From: Gaeumannomyces sp. JS-464
Lineage: Eukaryota > Ascomycota > Sordariomycetes > Magnaporthales > Magnaporthaceae
Assembly: GCA_002197995.1 (NCBI GenBank)
Contig: NGZR01000002.1
Coordinates: 3,410,001-3,474,000, forward strand
Length of the DNA stretch: 64,000 bases
Direction of reading: 5' to 3'
The notes below the pieces were generated by a model, which did not search any database, was not told where the DNA came from, and worked only from the letters and a program-made list of their open reading frames with translations. The stretch's first letter is position 1. Every line of letters starts with the position of its first letter. This document shows, piece after piece, positions 33,488-46,181 of this stretch. The position numbers and the translations under genes are program-made.

Positions 33488-36335
33488 ATGGCTGCCCTGG
33501 TGCAATCGTACCCTCATCAGTCAGGAACCATCACCATGCTTCAGACCCGACCGTCCTCTTCTTCCGGAATGCTTCCCCAAGGCCAGCCACAGAACCAGCC
33601 GTATGGAGGAAATCAGGGCCAGAGGAACAGCTTCTACGGGAACTCTGGGCCCATCGGAGGCCAGCAAGCCTACCGCGCCAACTCTGGGCCCATCCAGCCG
33701 TATGCGTTCACGAGCACGCCGAATTACAACTCAAGCGCTCCTCGGCAGCAAAATGCAGCATCGTACAGGACTGCATCGTCTCCTGCCGTGCCCACTCTGC
33801 AGAGCTTTGATGCCGCGAACGGACCTGGGCGGTCACGCTACCCCGCCAGTGCCTCGATGACAAATCTCTCACAGGGCGTCTCTGCTGGCTACAACGCTAG
33901 TGGCTCGAGGGACGACTCTAGCCTGCCTGCCGTCGGTGGACGGAGACATCCCACAGCGCCTCGTCCGCAATCGGTCCACCTGACTGGTGCTGCTACCGCG
34001 ATGGCGACCCAGGTCACCTTCACCCAGGCTACTCCGATTCGTGTGTCTCCCGAGCGTTACAGGAGACCGGTGCCTCGCACCATGGACGGTGCCAGTGCTC
34101 CGCCGCAGCCGCGGCTACAGACGTCTGCGCAGCCTTCGGGATCTGGCATGGCCAATGTTAGCCATCTCTACACACATGACCAGCGACCGAACATTGCGAG
34201 GAGCAGGACGCCATCTGCCAACAACAGCAGGCCCACAAGCCTTTACAGCGCCACTCCCGTGGGCTCGAGTGACGACTTCCAAACTCAGTACCGCCGTCAA
34301 ACCAGCAACGACGACGAGGCAAAGCGGCTCCGGCGCCGCAGCATGCCCGCCCTGGATTCTGCCGATTTTTCCAAGTTTGCCGCGCCACAGGAGCCCAAGA
34401 AGGCTGAAGAACCGACAAAGAGCCGAAAGGCCGCGGACCGTGAAGCAAAGACTGCCCGGGTCGTGGCTCCTGCCAATCCCAACGGCAACATTGAAAACGG
34501 AACGCGGGTCAAGAATGGCAGCGCGGAAAGCCTGGCATCCAACCGCAGTGCTTCCCGCCCACCTTCGGTTAGTTTCCCGACATGAGAGAGGCTGACTCTG
34601 GCCGAAACATGCATTGCCCAATCACAATCTGCGGTCTTTTGAGCGCCTTGTCCCCCCATGTTCCTCTGGCACATTTATACACACCCTCCCAATTTCCGTG
34701 GTACAGAACGGCTTGCTTACAACAGGGATCGTCCTTCCTTTTACAGGCGACCGCCCCCGGCTCCGGCGCCCCCACTGCTAACCCCGCTGGGTCGATGTCT
34801 GCTGCCGATCCGCCTGCTGCCAACAGCGGCAACTCGGACCATCTCCGCCTGGTCACCATCCCTCCGCGAGGCTCTTCCACCGATGCGTCCAAGACGATCA
34901 CCAATCCGTCGCCTCTGTCGAAGCCGATGACGATGGATTCCGAGTCGGACGCGACCGCGGCCAATGCATCTGCCAAGGCCAACAATTCTTCGCAAGGTCC
35001 TGCGCAGGGCGCAAGTCCAGCCGCCCAGCAGCTGGCAGCGATCAGCCAAAAGACTGGCAAGCCCAAGAGCAAGACGTCTCGCCTTCGCCGCGCATTCTCC
35101 TTTGGCAGCGCGGCAGAGCTTAGGAAAGCATCGAACCCGGAGACGATTCACGAACTTGCCGAGACCAACAATGCTTCAAAGCTGCAAAAGGAGCCAGACT
35201 CCAACGCGGCCTATGACGTAGAGCAGGCCCGGATTGCTCAACAGCAGGAGGAGGGTGGCATCGGCAACAGCATTTACGCCGGAGCCAAGATTTTTGCTGG
35301 ATCCACCGACAACCTGTCCATCTCGTCCACAGCATCGTCTGCTTCGATTATGATTCGAAAGATGGGACGTGGTATGAAGAAAGGTGGTCGCTCGCTCGTG
35401 GGCCTCTTCCGCCCCAAGTCGATCATTGGTGCCCCGTCTGCCGATGCACAGGCGCCAGAAGGCAGCCAGGCCGCCGTGTCCATGATCACGGTTGAGGCCG
35501 AGCGGGAGAGGGTCAATGTCAACGCCGATCCCCATTCCCAGACTGGGGGTGGCACAGGCTTCCCCAGGCTGGAGAGGAACTCTATCGACGCATCCAAGAC
35601 TTCGAGCCTCGTCTCGGACCGTCTCGGCAGCTCCGGAACCGACAACTCGGGCGTTCGGAAGAGCATTGTTGGTGGAGACAGAGAGCGTGCCGAGGTTCTC
35701 GCCGCGGTTAGGAAGGGCATCCTCAAGCGTGAGTTGTGCCCCTTCCCTTATTTTTACCATTGATACCAAGCCTCGATGTCGAGCTGCTTTACTGACATTG
35801 ATAACCTGGTAGGCCGCGGCGCGTCTCCCAGCCCGTCGAGGGGCAACCCTAACGGCAGCCTGCGCGGTGCTCCTGCTATGAGCGACTCGCCAAACTCGAG
35901 TGCCCCGAGCACGCCCAACGACGACGTTCAGGGACACAAGCGCACCGGCTCGGTGGCGATTGGAGGCGAGGACTACTTCATGACAGCTCTCCGGCTGCGC
36001 CAGGACACTAAGAGTGCTCCGGTCACCCTCAAGGCTCGACTCCCACGGGCACTATGAGGCGGAACGCAACCTTCAGCCCTCGCATTGTTTTCTACGACAC
36101 TTGGCCCAGTCAGGAGTACGACCGCCGTGGCGAGATTGCCACGTGCAACCGCCTGACGCCAATGCTCGCTCAGCAGATCAAGGAGGAGCTCAACTCGTTC
36201 AAGATGGTAAGACGCACCGGGGATGGCAATGGGCACAGACTCTTGTGTCGATCGATCTCGCTAACTGACGCGACGTCACGTTCACAGGAGATGGAGGTGC
36301 ACGAGAACTCGAAGATATACACGCACTTTTTCTAA
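33488..36335 (+). CDS. BNI4: BNI4-like protein phosphatase 1 (Glc7) targeting subunit
   Basis: In yeast, Bni4 tethers PP1 and chitin synthase to the septin ring at the bud neck; a septation or cell-wall role in filamentous fungi is inferred. Exons 33488-34567, 34747-35728, 35813-36206 and 36288-36335. The start at MAALVQSYPHQSG is preferred; the frame is open upstream but lacks an ATG. Most of the ~834 residues are disordered Ser/Pro/Gln-rich sequence with a basic patch (SRLRRAFSFGSAAELRK). The C-terminus is the conserved part: RIVFYDTW (RVxF-like PP1 docking), EYDRRGEIATCNRLTP, then QQIKEELNSFKM, spliced to EMEVHENSKIYTHFF at the stop. One base is missing in the CCC run 36026-36028; restoring it yields TPQGSTPTGTMRRN and 835 codons. 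Without it the protein loses its PP1-binding end. Confidence 0.85.
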
Positions 36336-38883
36336 TGTCATTGCACCCCAAGACATGGCATATTAATTCGGCAGCCTGTTTCGTTTCGGGCAGGGATCGT
36401 TTCGCGGCAGCCCCTGTGGTGTATTGCACATGTCTTACATTCTCATGGCGTTTGTTTCTGGACAGCATCGTATGGTGTCACGGCGTTCTTTCGACTTACT
36501 GCACTTCCCTCGCTTGGTTCTTCGCCTAGAACTTTGGTACACGACAACCACCCGGACGAGAGCGGGTGGACGAACTGTATGGCCTCTGCATATGCACATA
36601 CACGGCCTAGATCGACTTGGGCTTTGTCGGGAGCAAAAGTTTGGCCGGTGTTACTCGAGGCAGAAATGCGCATTGTCTTTTCATCTATCTCTATCTCCTT
36701 GCTTGCATTTCCTTCCCTTTTCTTTGTCCTTTTTTGCTTGCAAGAAAATCGAAAACCGAAACCCCAAGACGCCAACCAACCAACGCGGACGAGCTAAGAG
36801 GGGCGATGGGCTCATGGCCCAACGACTACAACGACTCGGGAAACCTGAGATTCTTTTTGTCTCCATTTCCTTGTTTTTCCTTGCTCGCCTCTTTTTACCT
36901 CGTTTACCCCCACGGGAACAGTGGAGAACTCGATTGTCATACCGAACACTGGGCATATTAGTGTGGTCTTTCTATTTGCAGGTCTCGACGGCTTTGAATT
37001 TTCACTGGTTTTTGTTGTTTTCTTTTTTCTTTGCTTTGTCCATTTTCCCAACGCCAGTGCCATTGAGACCAGGCGCAAACAAATAAGGAAGCAAGCACAC
37101 ATGCATACACTCTCGCACACAGGCGCGCATTGAAGATCAAGCAGCTGTTGAAATGTTTTTTTGGAAGATTTTTTTTTTTTTTTTTTCCGGCGGCTGGCTT
37201 TCATCGCTATCATTGTTGTTCCTAGTCCCTTCTGATCCATCGTCCATGTCTAGCTCGGTTAGCAATGAAAAGAGAGGTCGCTCCCTGCTCGCCCAGGCGT
37301 TCCATGCCACGCAAGAGATGGTCTATCCAAGATGGCGGGTATGTAGCCTAGCTTGATGGCAAGCCAAGGGTTGTTTTGTGCGCTCACGTGTGTGATGTTG
37401 ATAAGCCGCCGGGAAGGAAGATGCCGAGAAGGTGCTAACAGCTGCAGGATGGGGAATAAAGCCTGGAAATATGAGGGCAGAATACGAGAAGAAGGAAGTA
37501 GAAGCGAGGAGAAGCAAGGTCAGGAGTGTGTGTAATGGAGGGTAGCGGGCAAAAGGACGAAGTACAGACCTACCTAGGAGTGCTCGTCTGATCAACCGAG
37601 GCAGGCGGGCATGCGCAGATAATCGCAGGGCGGGCCACGGTGGGCGTTTGGTTGCAATGTCGGTAGCCGCAAAGTGCCACTTGGATCCGAAAGGAGCGAA
37701 AGTGGCGAGGAGCCCCGCGGGCGGGCGGCATGGGGGTTTTGCCCCGAGGAGGGGAGAAGAAGGGAAGAAAGAAAGAAAAAAAAGTAGCAGCCGGGCGAAT
37801 CAGGAGGGTGGATGGGATCCCGCATTATAGGCTGCACATGCACGACGAAATGCAACCTGGGCCGCCCCCCTATCTATCCGCCCGGATACCTAGGTAGCCA
37901 TTAGGTTCGTCGGTGTTTCCAGTCCAGTCTGCCAGTTGTTTTTCTTTATCAATTTGCCTGCCGCCCGCCCCGTTCCCACCACACACTCGCATTCGCTCAC
38001 CCACACTCACGCTCGTACTCACACTTACACCCCACCGCTGGACATTTTGCTCCGCCGTTTATGTGCCTATGTTGCATGCAGGCCGAGCTCGCAGACAAAC
38101 CGTTGCGGCGTGCATCAATAACACGTGCCTATCTCCTGCAGCTTCCTTGCCTCTCCCCCTTTTTTTTTTTCTGTCTCGCCCCGCCTGGGGAGGATGAGTG
38201 GGTGGGCATGTAGAAGGATGAGCCGACTGCTTCTTTGCTTTCTTTATTCTCGTTTCATTTTCGTGTGTGCCAGACGTGTAACTGTCGGTGGTGGGGGAAG
38301 TGTCCCTTCGGGTTGATGATTGCACACCGCACCGTAACCACCACAGGCACGGACAGGGAGAACCCGAGGCCCGACCTCCTCGATGTTGTAACACCCGCCT
38401 ATCTGAAGTTTACAAGCGTGTGGGATTTGAGAGAGCGGATGGACAGTGTATGGTCACAGTGCCAGGACGAGTTTTTTCTTCTTCTTCTTTCTCTCAATTG
38501 GTGGAGCCTTGCCTAATGACGTCATTTCTGCAGCCTCCCGTCGAGGGGCCCAGCCGAGTTGCTTCTTTTGGGGTTTCGCCAATCAGCAGCGAGATCGTTT
38601 TTCAGCCTTGCAGCCTAGCAACTTTTTTCTCCTTCTTTTTTGGTTGCTCGATTGCGCCCCGCGCTTTAGGAAGCCATCGACGACAGCTGTTGTACGAAAC
38701 GTGGAGGCGGATACAGTACCCCATTGACAGCTCACGGCCGCCAGATGTGCAAGGCCGACTCGTCCTCGCTGCGCTGATCTCCGAGCTGTCGCGCTGGCGC
38801 TTTTGCTGCGCCGCCTGAGACTGGGGCGCATCGCGGCCCCGGGCCGGACTACGAGGAGGACGATAGCCACCACGCGCGCCGTC
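36336..38883. other. 2.5-kb intergenic region
   Basis: Follows BNI4 and contains the DUS1 promoter. T-rich; a T run near 37168-37186 and TACCTAGG-type motifs near 37570 and 37888. No supportable gene. Confidence 0.5.
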
Positions 38884-40052
38884 ATGTCCGGACTCGAGCC
38901 GGCTACGCCCGGGCCAGAGTCCCAGCGGCCGAAGAAGCTGCACGGGCGTGCATTTTACGAGAGCATCGGTAGTCCCAAGTACATCGTTGCTCCCATGGTG
39001 GACCAGTCCGAATTTGTGCGTTTACTTTTATACATGTTTGCCCAAGACTACCATGGTGGCCATGCATATAGCTGACCGTAGCAACTATGCGGTCCCCAGG
39101 CCTGGCGCATGCTCACGCGATCCTTCATGCCCAAATCCGAGCAGTCGAAACTCCTCGCCTACTCGCCTATGCTGCACGCCCGGCTCTTCAGCGAAACCCA
39201 AGCCTACAGGGACTCGCACTTCCAGCCGACGCGCCCCAGTGCAGCGAACCCCGATGCGGAGCCGACGCCGTGGCTGGACGGGAACCCGGCCATCGACCGG
39301 CCCTTGTTCGTGCAGTTCTGCGCCAACGAGCCGGCCGCCCTTCTCGACGCCGCCAGGCGCGTGGCCCCCTACTGCGACGCCGTCGACCTCAACCTCGGCT
39401 GCCCCCAGGGCATCGCCAAGAAGGGCCGGTACGGCGCCTTCCTGCAGGAGGACCAGGAGCTGATCCACCGCCTGATCAGGACGCTGCACGAGGAGCTGCC
39501 CGTGCCCGTCGCGGCAAAGATCCGCATCCTCGACACCCCAGAGGCCACGCTCGCCTACGCGCGCAACGTGCTCGACGCCGGCGCCAGTATCCTGACCGTC
39601 CACGGCCGCCGCCGCGAGCAAAAGGGCCACCTGACGGGCCTCGCCGACTGGGCCGCCATCCGCCGCCTGCGCGACGAGCTGCCGCCCGACACGGTCCTCT
39701 TCGCCAACGGCAACGTGCTGCAGCGCGCAGATGTCGACGCCTGTTTCGCCGCCACGGGCGCCGACGGCGTCATGTCGGCCGAGGGCAACCTCAGCGACCC
39801 GTCCATCTTTGCGCGCGAGCCCGTGCCCGGCGAGGAGGCTGGCGAGACTTTTGTCAGGGGCGAGTACTGGCGCGGCGTCGACGGCCTCGGCGGGTTCCGC
39901 GTCGATGCCGTTCTGCGCCGGTACCTCGACATCCTGCACCGCTACGTCCAGGGCGAGGAGCCGCCCAGCCGGAGGCCGCTGTTCGTGCCGGGCGATGACG
40001 AGGCCTGGCTTGCGCAGCCGGTACCAGAACCCACGACGGCAACCACAGCAAC

Positions 40053-40085
<33 letters not shown>

Positions 40086-40868
40086 TACGAATGGGAATCA
40101 AAACGGCGAGAGGGTGGCGAGGAGGAAGAGGGCCCGGCGCGCAAGAAGCGCAAGAGGAACAACAACAACGGCAACAGCAGCAAAAGGGGCGGCGCCGACG
40201 AGGACGACCCGGAGGGCCTCGGCAAGAAGGACAAGATCCCATCGCCCAACTACATCGCCGTCAAGGGCCACCTGTTCCACATGCTGCGCCACTTTGTCTC
40301 GCGGCACACCGACGTGCGCGACCTCCTGGCCAAGGCGAGGCTGGGCTCTGGCTACCTGCCCTACCTCGAGCGGATCCTCGACATGGTCGAGCGCAGGGTC
40401 GCCGAGGGCATGCTCGAGTACGAGAGGACGGGCGGCCGCAGCTACGAGGACGAGCCGCTGCCGGCCACGAAAGTCAAGCAGCTGCCCAAGGAGCTGGTCG
40501 CGGGCGGTGCCGACGGGGCTGCGGCGGGTGGGGGTGAAGCAGCAGCAGCAGCAGCAGCGGCGGCGGCGGAGGCCCAAGACGCCGCAGCAGTCGTGGAAAG
40601 CTCGCTCGAGACGGTGAAGCGGTGCAGGCGGCCGTGGTGGGTCGTCCAGCCCATCGTGCGCCCGCTGCCGGCCGAGGCTGCGGCCAAGGGGGCCATCACG
40701 CTCAAGAAGACCAAGCCGCCGACAGCAGCGGCAGCAGCGCGACAAAATGGCCAGAAGCTCGCGGCCGAAGTCACATCTGAGAAAGCGGAGGGTGCTGCTA
40801 CAGAAGCCAAGGTGGCCGAGCTGGAAAAGCGGACAAACTATCCGACGAGCGATCTGGTTTCTGGATAA
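38884..40868 (+). CDS. DUS1: tRNA-dihydrouridine(16/17) synthase
   Basis: FMN-dependent enzyme reducing uridines 16/17 in the tRNA D-loop. Exons 38884-39015 and 39100-40868. Exon 1 ends in IVAPMVDQSEF, the first strand of the TIM barrel; exon 2 continues AWRMLTR, then DLNLGCPQGIAKKGRYGAF with the catalytic Cys, VAAKIRI, LTVHGRRREQKGHLTG, FANGNVL and GVMSAEGNL. After the barrel (~300 aa) come an acidic and basic linker (Asp-rich run, then KKRKRN, NLS-like), a helical tRNA-binding-type region from NYIAVKGHLFHMLRHF, and an Ala-rich tail. One base is missing in the CCC run 40030-40032; with it the total is 634 codons (633 aa). The uncorrected frame runs on as Thr/Arg-rich nonsense. Confidence 0.92.
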
Positions 40869-41292
40869 TGATGGCATGAGTAGATTTCCCTAACTGCGAG
40901 GAATAGAAAAAAATAAAATATACAGAACAGCTATAATGTCTCCCAAAACCACACTCGCCAAACGCGTTCTCCGAGAGCCGCAAATGGGTAGAAAATGTGG
41001 GGTAATGCGTAGGGCTTGGATGATAGGAAAAGCACAAAGCAGGATGATGCGTTCGGCTTCGTCATTACGGATTCATTTCTAGCGCATCCCTCTCACTCTG
41101 GATCCTCCTCGGATACTATATTACAAACAGTCTGGGTCCTGGGCGGCCTTGGAAGATCGAGGCCCCCGAACACTGCCACGCGGACTGCCCCGAGGCTAAT
41201 CTTAGTTCTTCACACACTAGCTTCCCCGGCGTGGGCATGCTGTTTACGTTTGCAAACTCGGAGCCCGAGCCCATCCGCCTCTCCCGGCCGGC
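40869..41292. other. Convergent 3' flanks (DUS1 / CWC22)
   Basis: 0.4 kb with no gene seen; an AATAAAATA-like stretch near 40910 could serve DUS1 polyadenylation. Confidence 0.45.
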
Positions 41293-44200
41293 TCAGCTCT
41301 CCCGGCGTCTCTTCCTCGGCGTGTCGCTGACGCTGGACGACGCCCTCCTCCGCCGCCTGGACGGGCCCGGCGACGGCGACGTCGTCACAGACCTGGACCT
41401 GGACCTGGATCTGGACCTGGACCGGCTCACGGACCGGGAGTAGCTCCGTCCACGCCTCGGTGCCGCCTTGTTTCGCGCATCACGGCCACCACCTCTGTCG
41501 GCGGTCCCGCCACCGCCGCTGCCAACCCTGTCCCTGATCGGGCTGCGACTGCGGCTATAAGAAGAACCTCGCCGCCGGCGCGCGGCCACGGGTGACCTCG
41601 ACCTCGACCTGGACCGGGACCTCGACCTGGACCGGGACCTCGACCTGGACCGCCTGCTGTCCGCCGAGACGGGCCTGCGCGCAGGCGGCGACGCTGCCGG
41701 CCTGCGCGTTGCCGCCGTTGGTCCGCCGCGTGCGGTGGCAGGCTCTGGCGACCTAGTGTAGGAGCGGCCGCGGGGACTCCTGCTATAGCTGCGGCTCCGA
41801 CTGCGGCTCCGGCTCATGCTGCGGTCACTAGGCGTGTAGGAGCGCTGGCGCCCGCGCTGCTGGGTTGGTTGTTGTTGTTGCTGCTGCTGCTGCTGCTGCT
41901 GTTGTTGTTGCTGCTGTTGGGGTGCGTCGCGGCGCTGCGGGGTGCGAGACCGCGATCGCGAATAGGATCTCGACCTCGACCGCGAGTAGGAGCGAGAGCG
42001 AGAACGGGACCGGCCCGCCGATGCGGGCCGGTTACGGCTGTACGAGCGGCCGCGACGAGGCGCGGGGCTCCGAGACCTGGAAATGGAGCGAGAGCGGGAT
42101 CTCGAGCGCGAGGGGGATGGTCTCTTGGCCGCAGCCTTCCCGCGGCGCGGCGCGGGAGATCTGGACCTCGAACGCGAGTAGGAGCGCGACCGGCGGGACC
42201 TCGAGCGGGAGCGCGACGAGTATGAAGAGCCGGTGTAGGACGAGTAATCCGACGACTCCGAGTCGGAGTGGTCGGCGGCGGCGGGGCGCGGGCAGGGCCG
42301 GCTTGGGCATGTTCTGAAGGAACTCGCGCGATTCCTCGGTCAGGACGCCCATGCCGATGCTGGTGAAGTAGTTGATGGAGAAGCGGACGTTGCGAGCCGT
42401 GTCGCGGGGGAAGAGGCCCTCCATGTATGGGCGGAGCTGCTCCTCCTTCGTACGCGCCACCAGCTTGGGCATGCCCATGGCTTCTGAGATTTCCTGGAAC
42501 AGGATCTTGATGAAGATACGGCTCGCCGACGTGGTCTCCTCCTCGTTCAGGTGCACGACGGACATGCAGTGCCAGCCGATGGCGTCGGTGCTGAAGATGT
42601 GGCCGAAGAAGCGGGCAATGTTGCGCAGCCTGTTCGTTTCGTAGCGGTGGATGTTGGTGTAGTAGTGCTCAAACGAGCGCTCGAAGAGGTCGGTCCAGAG
42701 CCGGTTGATTTTGGCTAGCCGCTCGCCGATGGCTCCGTAGAACTTGGAGTAGGTCCGCTCCTGCGCGCACGACTCGACGATGAGCGATGGCAGCTCAGGC
42801 TCCTGGCCAGCGGGTCTGTTTGCCATACGTTAGTTGACCTCGTCTCTTGGTGTAGGGGGCGGGCTAGTTGCTGCCGTCACTTACAGATTGAGCTTCATCA
42901 GCTTGTGCACGGCTTCTTCCGGATCCATGCTGGACATCAAGGTCAGATCTGCGAGGGGTAGACTGGTCAGCAACGGTTCTTCCACGACGAGTCCAGTCCC
43001 AGCGTGGCAGCACACATACAAATCGTTCTCCGCAGCGCGACCAAGTCGGCGTTGCTCCGGTCCTGGATGTCGACCGCCTTTTGCTCGGCCGTTTCGGCCT
43101 CGTCCTCGCTCGAGTCGTCATCCTCGTCGCCGCTGTCGTCCTCGTAGTCGGAGCCCTCGCCAAGAATCTCGGCCTTGAGTTTCTTGTACTTCTCCTCGTT
43201 CTCCTCGTAGTCCGGGTCGTGGCGGAAGATGTTGAGCGTGTCCTCGGCATCGAGGTCGCCGTCCAGCTCGACAAAGTGCTTGATCTGGTCCGATTCCTCG
43301 ACCAGGTCGAGCTCCTCGCGCACGGCCGGGTTGTCTTTGAACTGGTCCTTGCGGGTCTGGAAGAGCACCTCGATCATGTACTGGGTGCGCTTGGCGATGT
43401 CGGCCTCGTGCAGGATGTCGCGGAAGCGGTCAAAGACGACGTTGGCGATGGGCGCGTTCATCTCCTCGAGGAACTGGCCGACCTCGCGGGTCAGGCCGAC
43501 GGCGATCTCGACGCTGTCGTCGGTGGGCTTGTTGAGCAGCAGCAGCAGCATCTGGGCGGCCACCATCTCGTGCGCGACCTGCTGGTTGACCAGGTGGGCG
43601 ACAAAGGTAGTGGCCGACAGGCAGACGGCCTTGTCGTTGCGGCGGAAGGCCTTGCGGAAGCGCAGGACCAGGCGGCGCAGCAGCAGCTCGCCGACCTGGG
43701 GCAGCTTGGTGTTGACGACGGCGACGAGGGCGGCGTAGATGGGCGTGAAGGGCAGCGACGCCGCCTGGGCCTTGACGGCGCTCTGGCAGAAGAGCCCGCG
43801 CCCGCGCACGAGGTTCTCGTTGAAGAGCTCGGGCACGAGTGGCTTGATGTTGCTGACGTTGACCTTGTTGATGAGCCCGTTGATGCTCTTTTTGAGTGCG
43901 TCCCACGCCATGCGCTGGTACGCCGTCGACGTCTTGTCCGTGATCTGCGCCTGCAGCGCCCGCAGCTTAGCCGGCGGCACGTACGTGCCCCCCGACCGCG
44001 CCGTCAGCAGCCGCTCGTACTCGGCCTTGGCCGCCGCCTGCTTCTGCTCCTCCGTCGCCACTGGCGGCGGCGTCCGCTCGCGGCGCGCCGGCCGGTACTT
44101 GTCGCCGCCCTCTCGCTTGCTGCGCTCGTGCCGCCCTGCTCCTCTTCCCCCGCCGCCCCCTCCCCTTTCTCCTCTCCCCTCGCCATCGCGACCGCCCCGT

Positions 44201-44309
44201 GGTGGTTTCGTGTCGGCAGGTTTCGGCGACCGTTCGTCGTCCAGGGGAAGAGGCTTCGAAGCCGGCGAACGCGCTCTCGGCGACGACGCGCCTGACCCAG
44301 GGACCGCAT
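41293..44309 (-). CDS. CWC22: Pre-mRNA-splicing factor CWC22, with RS-rich tail
   Basis: Spliceosome component needed for activation and, in metazoans, for delivering eIF4A3 to the exon-junction complex. Exons (minus): 44309-43020, 42948-42885 and 42815-41293. Order: SP-rich N-tail, then SGGTYVPPAKLRALQ, a MIF4G domain (NKVNVSNIKPLVPELF, RRLVLRFRKAFRRND), an acidic patch, and an MA3 domain split by two introns (LTLMSSMDPEEAVHKLMKLN joined to LPAGQEPELPSLIVE; QERTYSKFYG). An RS/SR domain of about 320 aa follows, with a 15-Gln run (41868-41918) in the middle. Two breaks: an extra base in GGGG 42293-42296, removal of which opens the RS domain after PALPAP; and a missing base in CCC 44296-44298 near the start. 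Net length is then 959 codons. The chosen ATG (44309) depends on the second break and is the least certain point. Confidence 0.88.
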
Positions 44310-44917
44310 CCTGCTGTTTGTCGAACTCGATGCACGCGTGGGCGGTATCGGGAAATCTTCGAACAGGCGATGCGATCTCGATATCTGATGGGTAGGCCGT
44401 TGATTTTTTGTCGTCAGACCAAACGCGACCTTGGTTGGTTGCCTTTTGCCTGCCTGATCGCGAGACTTTGCAGCGGCTTTGGCGAAGCTCGGATCCAATT
44501 CCAAAATTATTTTGTATCGGGCGCCACAACTGACCATTATCAGGTGGCTGGTGAGCACTCACGATCCACCTTTGTGGGGCGCAGCGTGCAGGCCAGCCAG
44601 CCTGGCCAGGGTCTTCCCGGCAGCTGAAAGACGCGCGAGGCCCGCCCCACAATAGGCCCAGCCTAGGCCGGCGAGCCACACCCCTGACGCTAGCCAAGAG
44701 GGAACGCGGCTGTCAATTGGGCCAAGCGCTGATGCTGCTGCGTGGTGTCACTCCCTAGCACATCGCCAGAAAACATTGATCCAACGTGGCCCCGAAGGCA
44801 TTCTGCTTTGCTCGTCTTTCGTCGCGAGACTTCACAATCATTCCTCTCCACACCACGCTCCTTTCCCCTCCGTAGGCCCGCTCAAAGTAGCATAACCAGG
44901 ACCCTCCAGCTGCGACA
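44310..44917. promoter_or_regulatory. Bidirectional promoter region CWC22 / DPM2
   Basis: 0.6 kb between divergent housekeeping genes. An open minus-strand frame continues upstream of the CWC22 start but has no further ATG in the right frame. An ATTGG (inverted CCAAT) at about 44714 is the only box I would point to, weakly. Confidence 0.45.
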
Positions 44918-45419
44918 ATGGTAAACACTCGCCTCCGTCCCGCTCCTTCGCCCTTTTCCCATGCGCCTCAACACCTCGCTAACCAAAGACCCGCGCGCGT
45001 GCGATCGACCGACCGCCCGCCCGCCCGCCCGCTCCCCTCGCAAAACAGCTTGACAAACTCGTCGGTCTCGCCATGCTCGTGGCCGCGTCTGTCGTCTTCC
45101 TCTACTACAGCGTGTGGACCCTGATTATGGTGAGCTCCCGCCCGCACCAGCCTGGGTCCCTTCCTTCCCTCCTTCCCCGCAGCCGGCCGGTGACGATGTC
45201 CCGTCCGCTAAGTCACGAAAACCTTCACAGCCCTTTGTCGACTCGGACCACCCGCTCCAGAACGTCTTCCCCCCGCGTGTCTGGGCCATCCGCATACCCG
45301 TCATCCTCATCCTCCTGGGCTCCGCCGTCGTCGGCTCGTTCCTCAGCGTCGTCATGATCCGCAGCAACAGGAAGAAGGCCGCCAAGGCCAAGGCTGCGGC
45401 GGCAAAGAAGAAGGCTTGA
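44918..45419 (+). CDS. DPM2: Dolichol-phosphate mannose synthase regulatory subunit 2
   Basis: ER membrane subunit that stabilises the DPM catalytic subunit; needed for N-glycans, O-mannosylation and GPI anchors. Exons 44918-44920, 45049-45129 and 45231-45419, all with GT..AG introns. The first coding exon is the ATG alone. The 90-aa product begins MLDKLVGLAMLVAAS and has two TM helices (VGLAMLVAASVVFLYYSVWTL and IRIPVILILLGSAVVGSFL) separated by PFVDSDHPLQNVFPPRVWA. It ends in a Lys/Ala-rich cytosolic tail (KKAAKAKAAAAKKKA) compatible with ER retention. 273 nt = 91 codons, no frame break. Confidence 0.93.
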
Positions 45420-46181
45420 GTAGTGGGGGCTATGTGCAGCCTCCCTCCAGCGATATTTCGGACGGGCGAAAAAGAATGGCGCATGCACCCCCATTGCAGC
45501 ATGGCCGAGGTCAAAGAGGGTGCATAAAAAACAGCGAGCTTTTTGCCAACGTGCATCCGTCACGAATACTCCGAGCAAAGTAATCACTCGCCACCATCTA
45601 GCTCAGGGAGACTCGTAACACTTGTTTTCCTGTAAGATAATGTTACCTAGAGTTGCGGCATCATTAATTGATAGTTCGTTGAATGTTGGCATGCATCAAG
45701 TGGATCGTTCGGAGACACTGGAAGTTACTTTGGCCCATCTCCTCGCCGCTTTGACACGAGTGTTGAGACCTGTATCTTGCAGAAGGCATATTATTTGGCC
45801 TGTTCTTACGCTGGCTACCTACTGACGGAGTACAACCAACCCTCTATCTACTGGACTGCGAAAGTCGCTCTTACAGGAAGCTCTAATGCTTCCCAATATC
45901 CAGCCACTGCGGAAAGAACTGCAGGTGAATGCAAAAAGCGAAAGTGGCGGAGAGCATATCTCCAGTAAGTGGCCACACACAAACAGCATTGAGTGCCCCA
46001 AACATGCATCCTCGCAACTTGCTCGGACAATCAATTCAACTCGAGAGACCGTCCGGTTATCCTCATGCTTTAGCGGTGGTGCAGAAGAAAAGGAGCAAAT
46101 AAAGAAGATGAAGGAAAACCAGAGTGGGGAGGGAAGGCCGTTGAGGCAGAGGAGACACCTGCAGTGGCGCCACATCAGAGT
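45420..46181. other. Convergent 3' flanks (DPM2 / propeller protein)
   Basis: No supportable gene in this 0.76-kb stretch. Confidence 0.5.

Noticed and set aside
42032..42300. Alternative non-RS C-terminus of CWC22
   Set aside because: The uncorrected frame gives a hydrophobic tail unlike CWC22, while the neighbouring frame gives a continuous RS domain to a stop.
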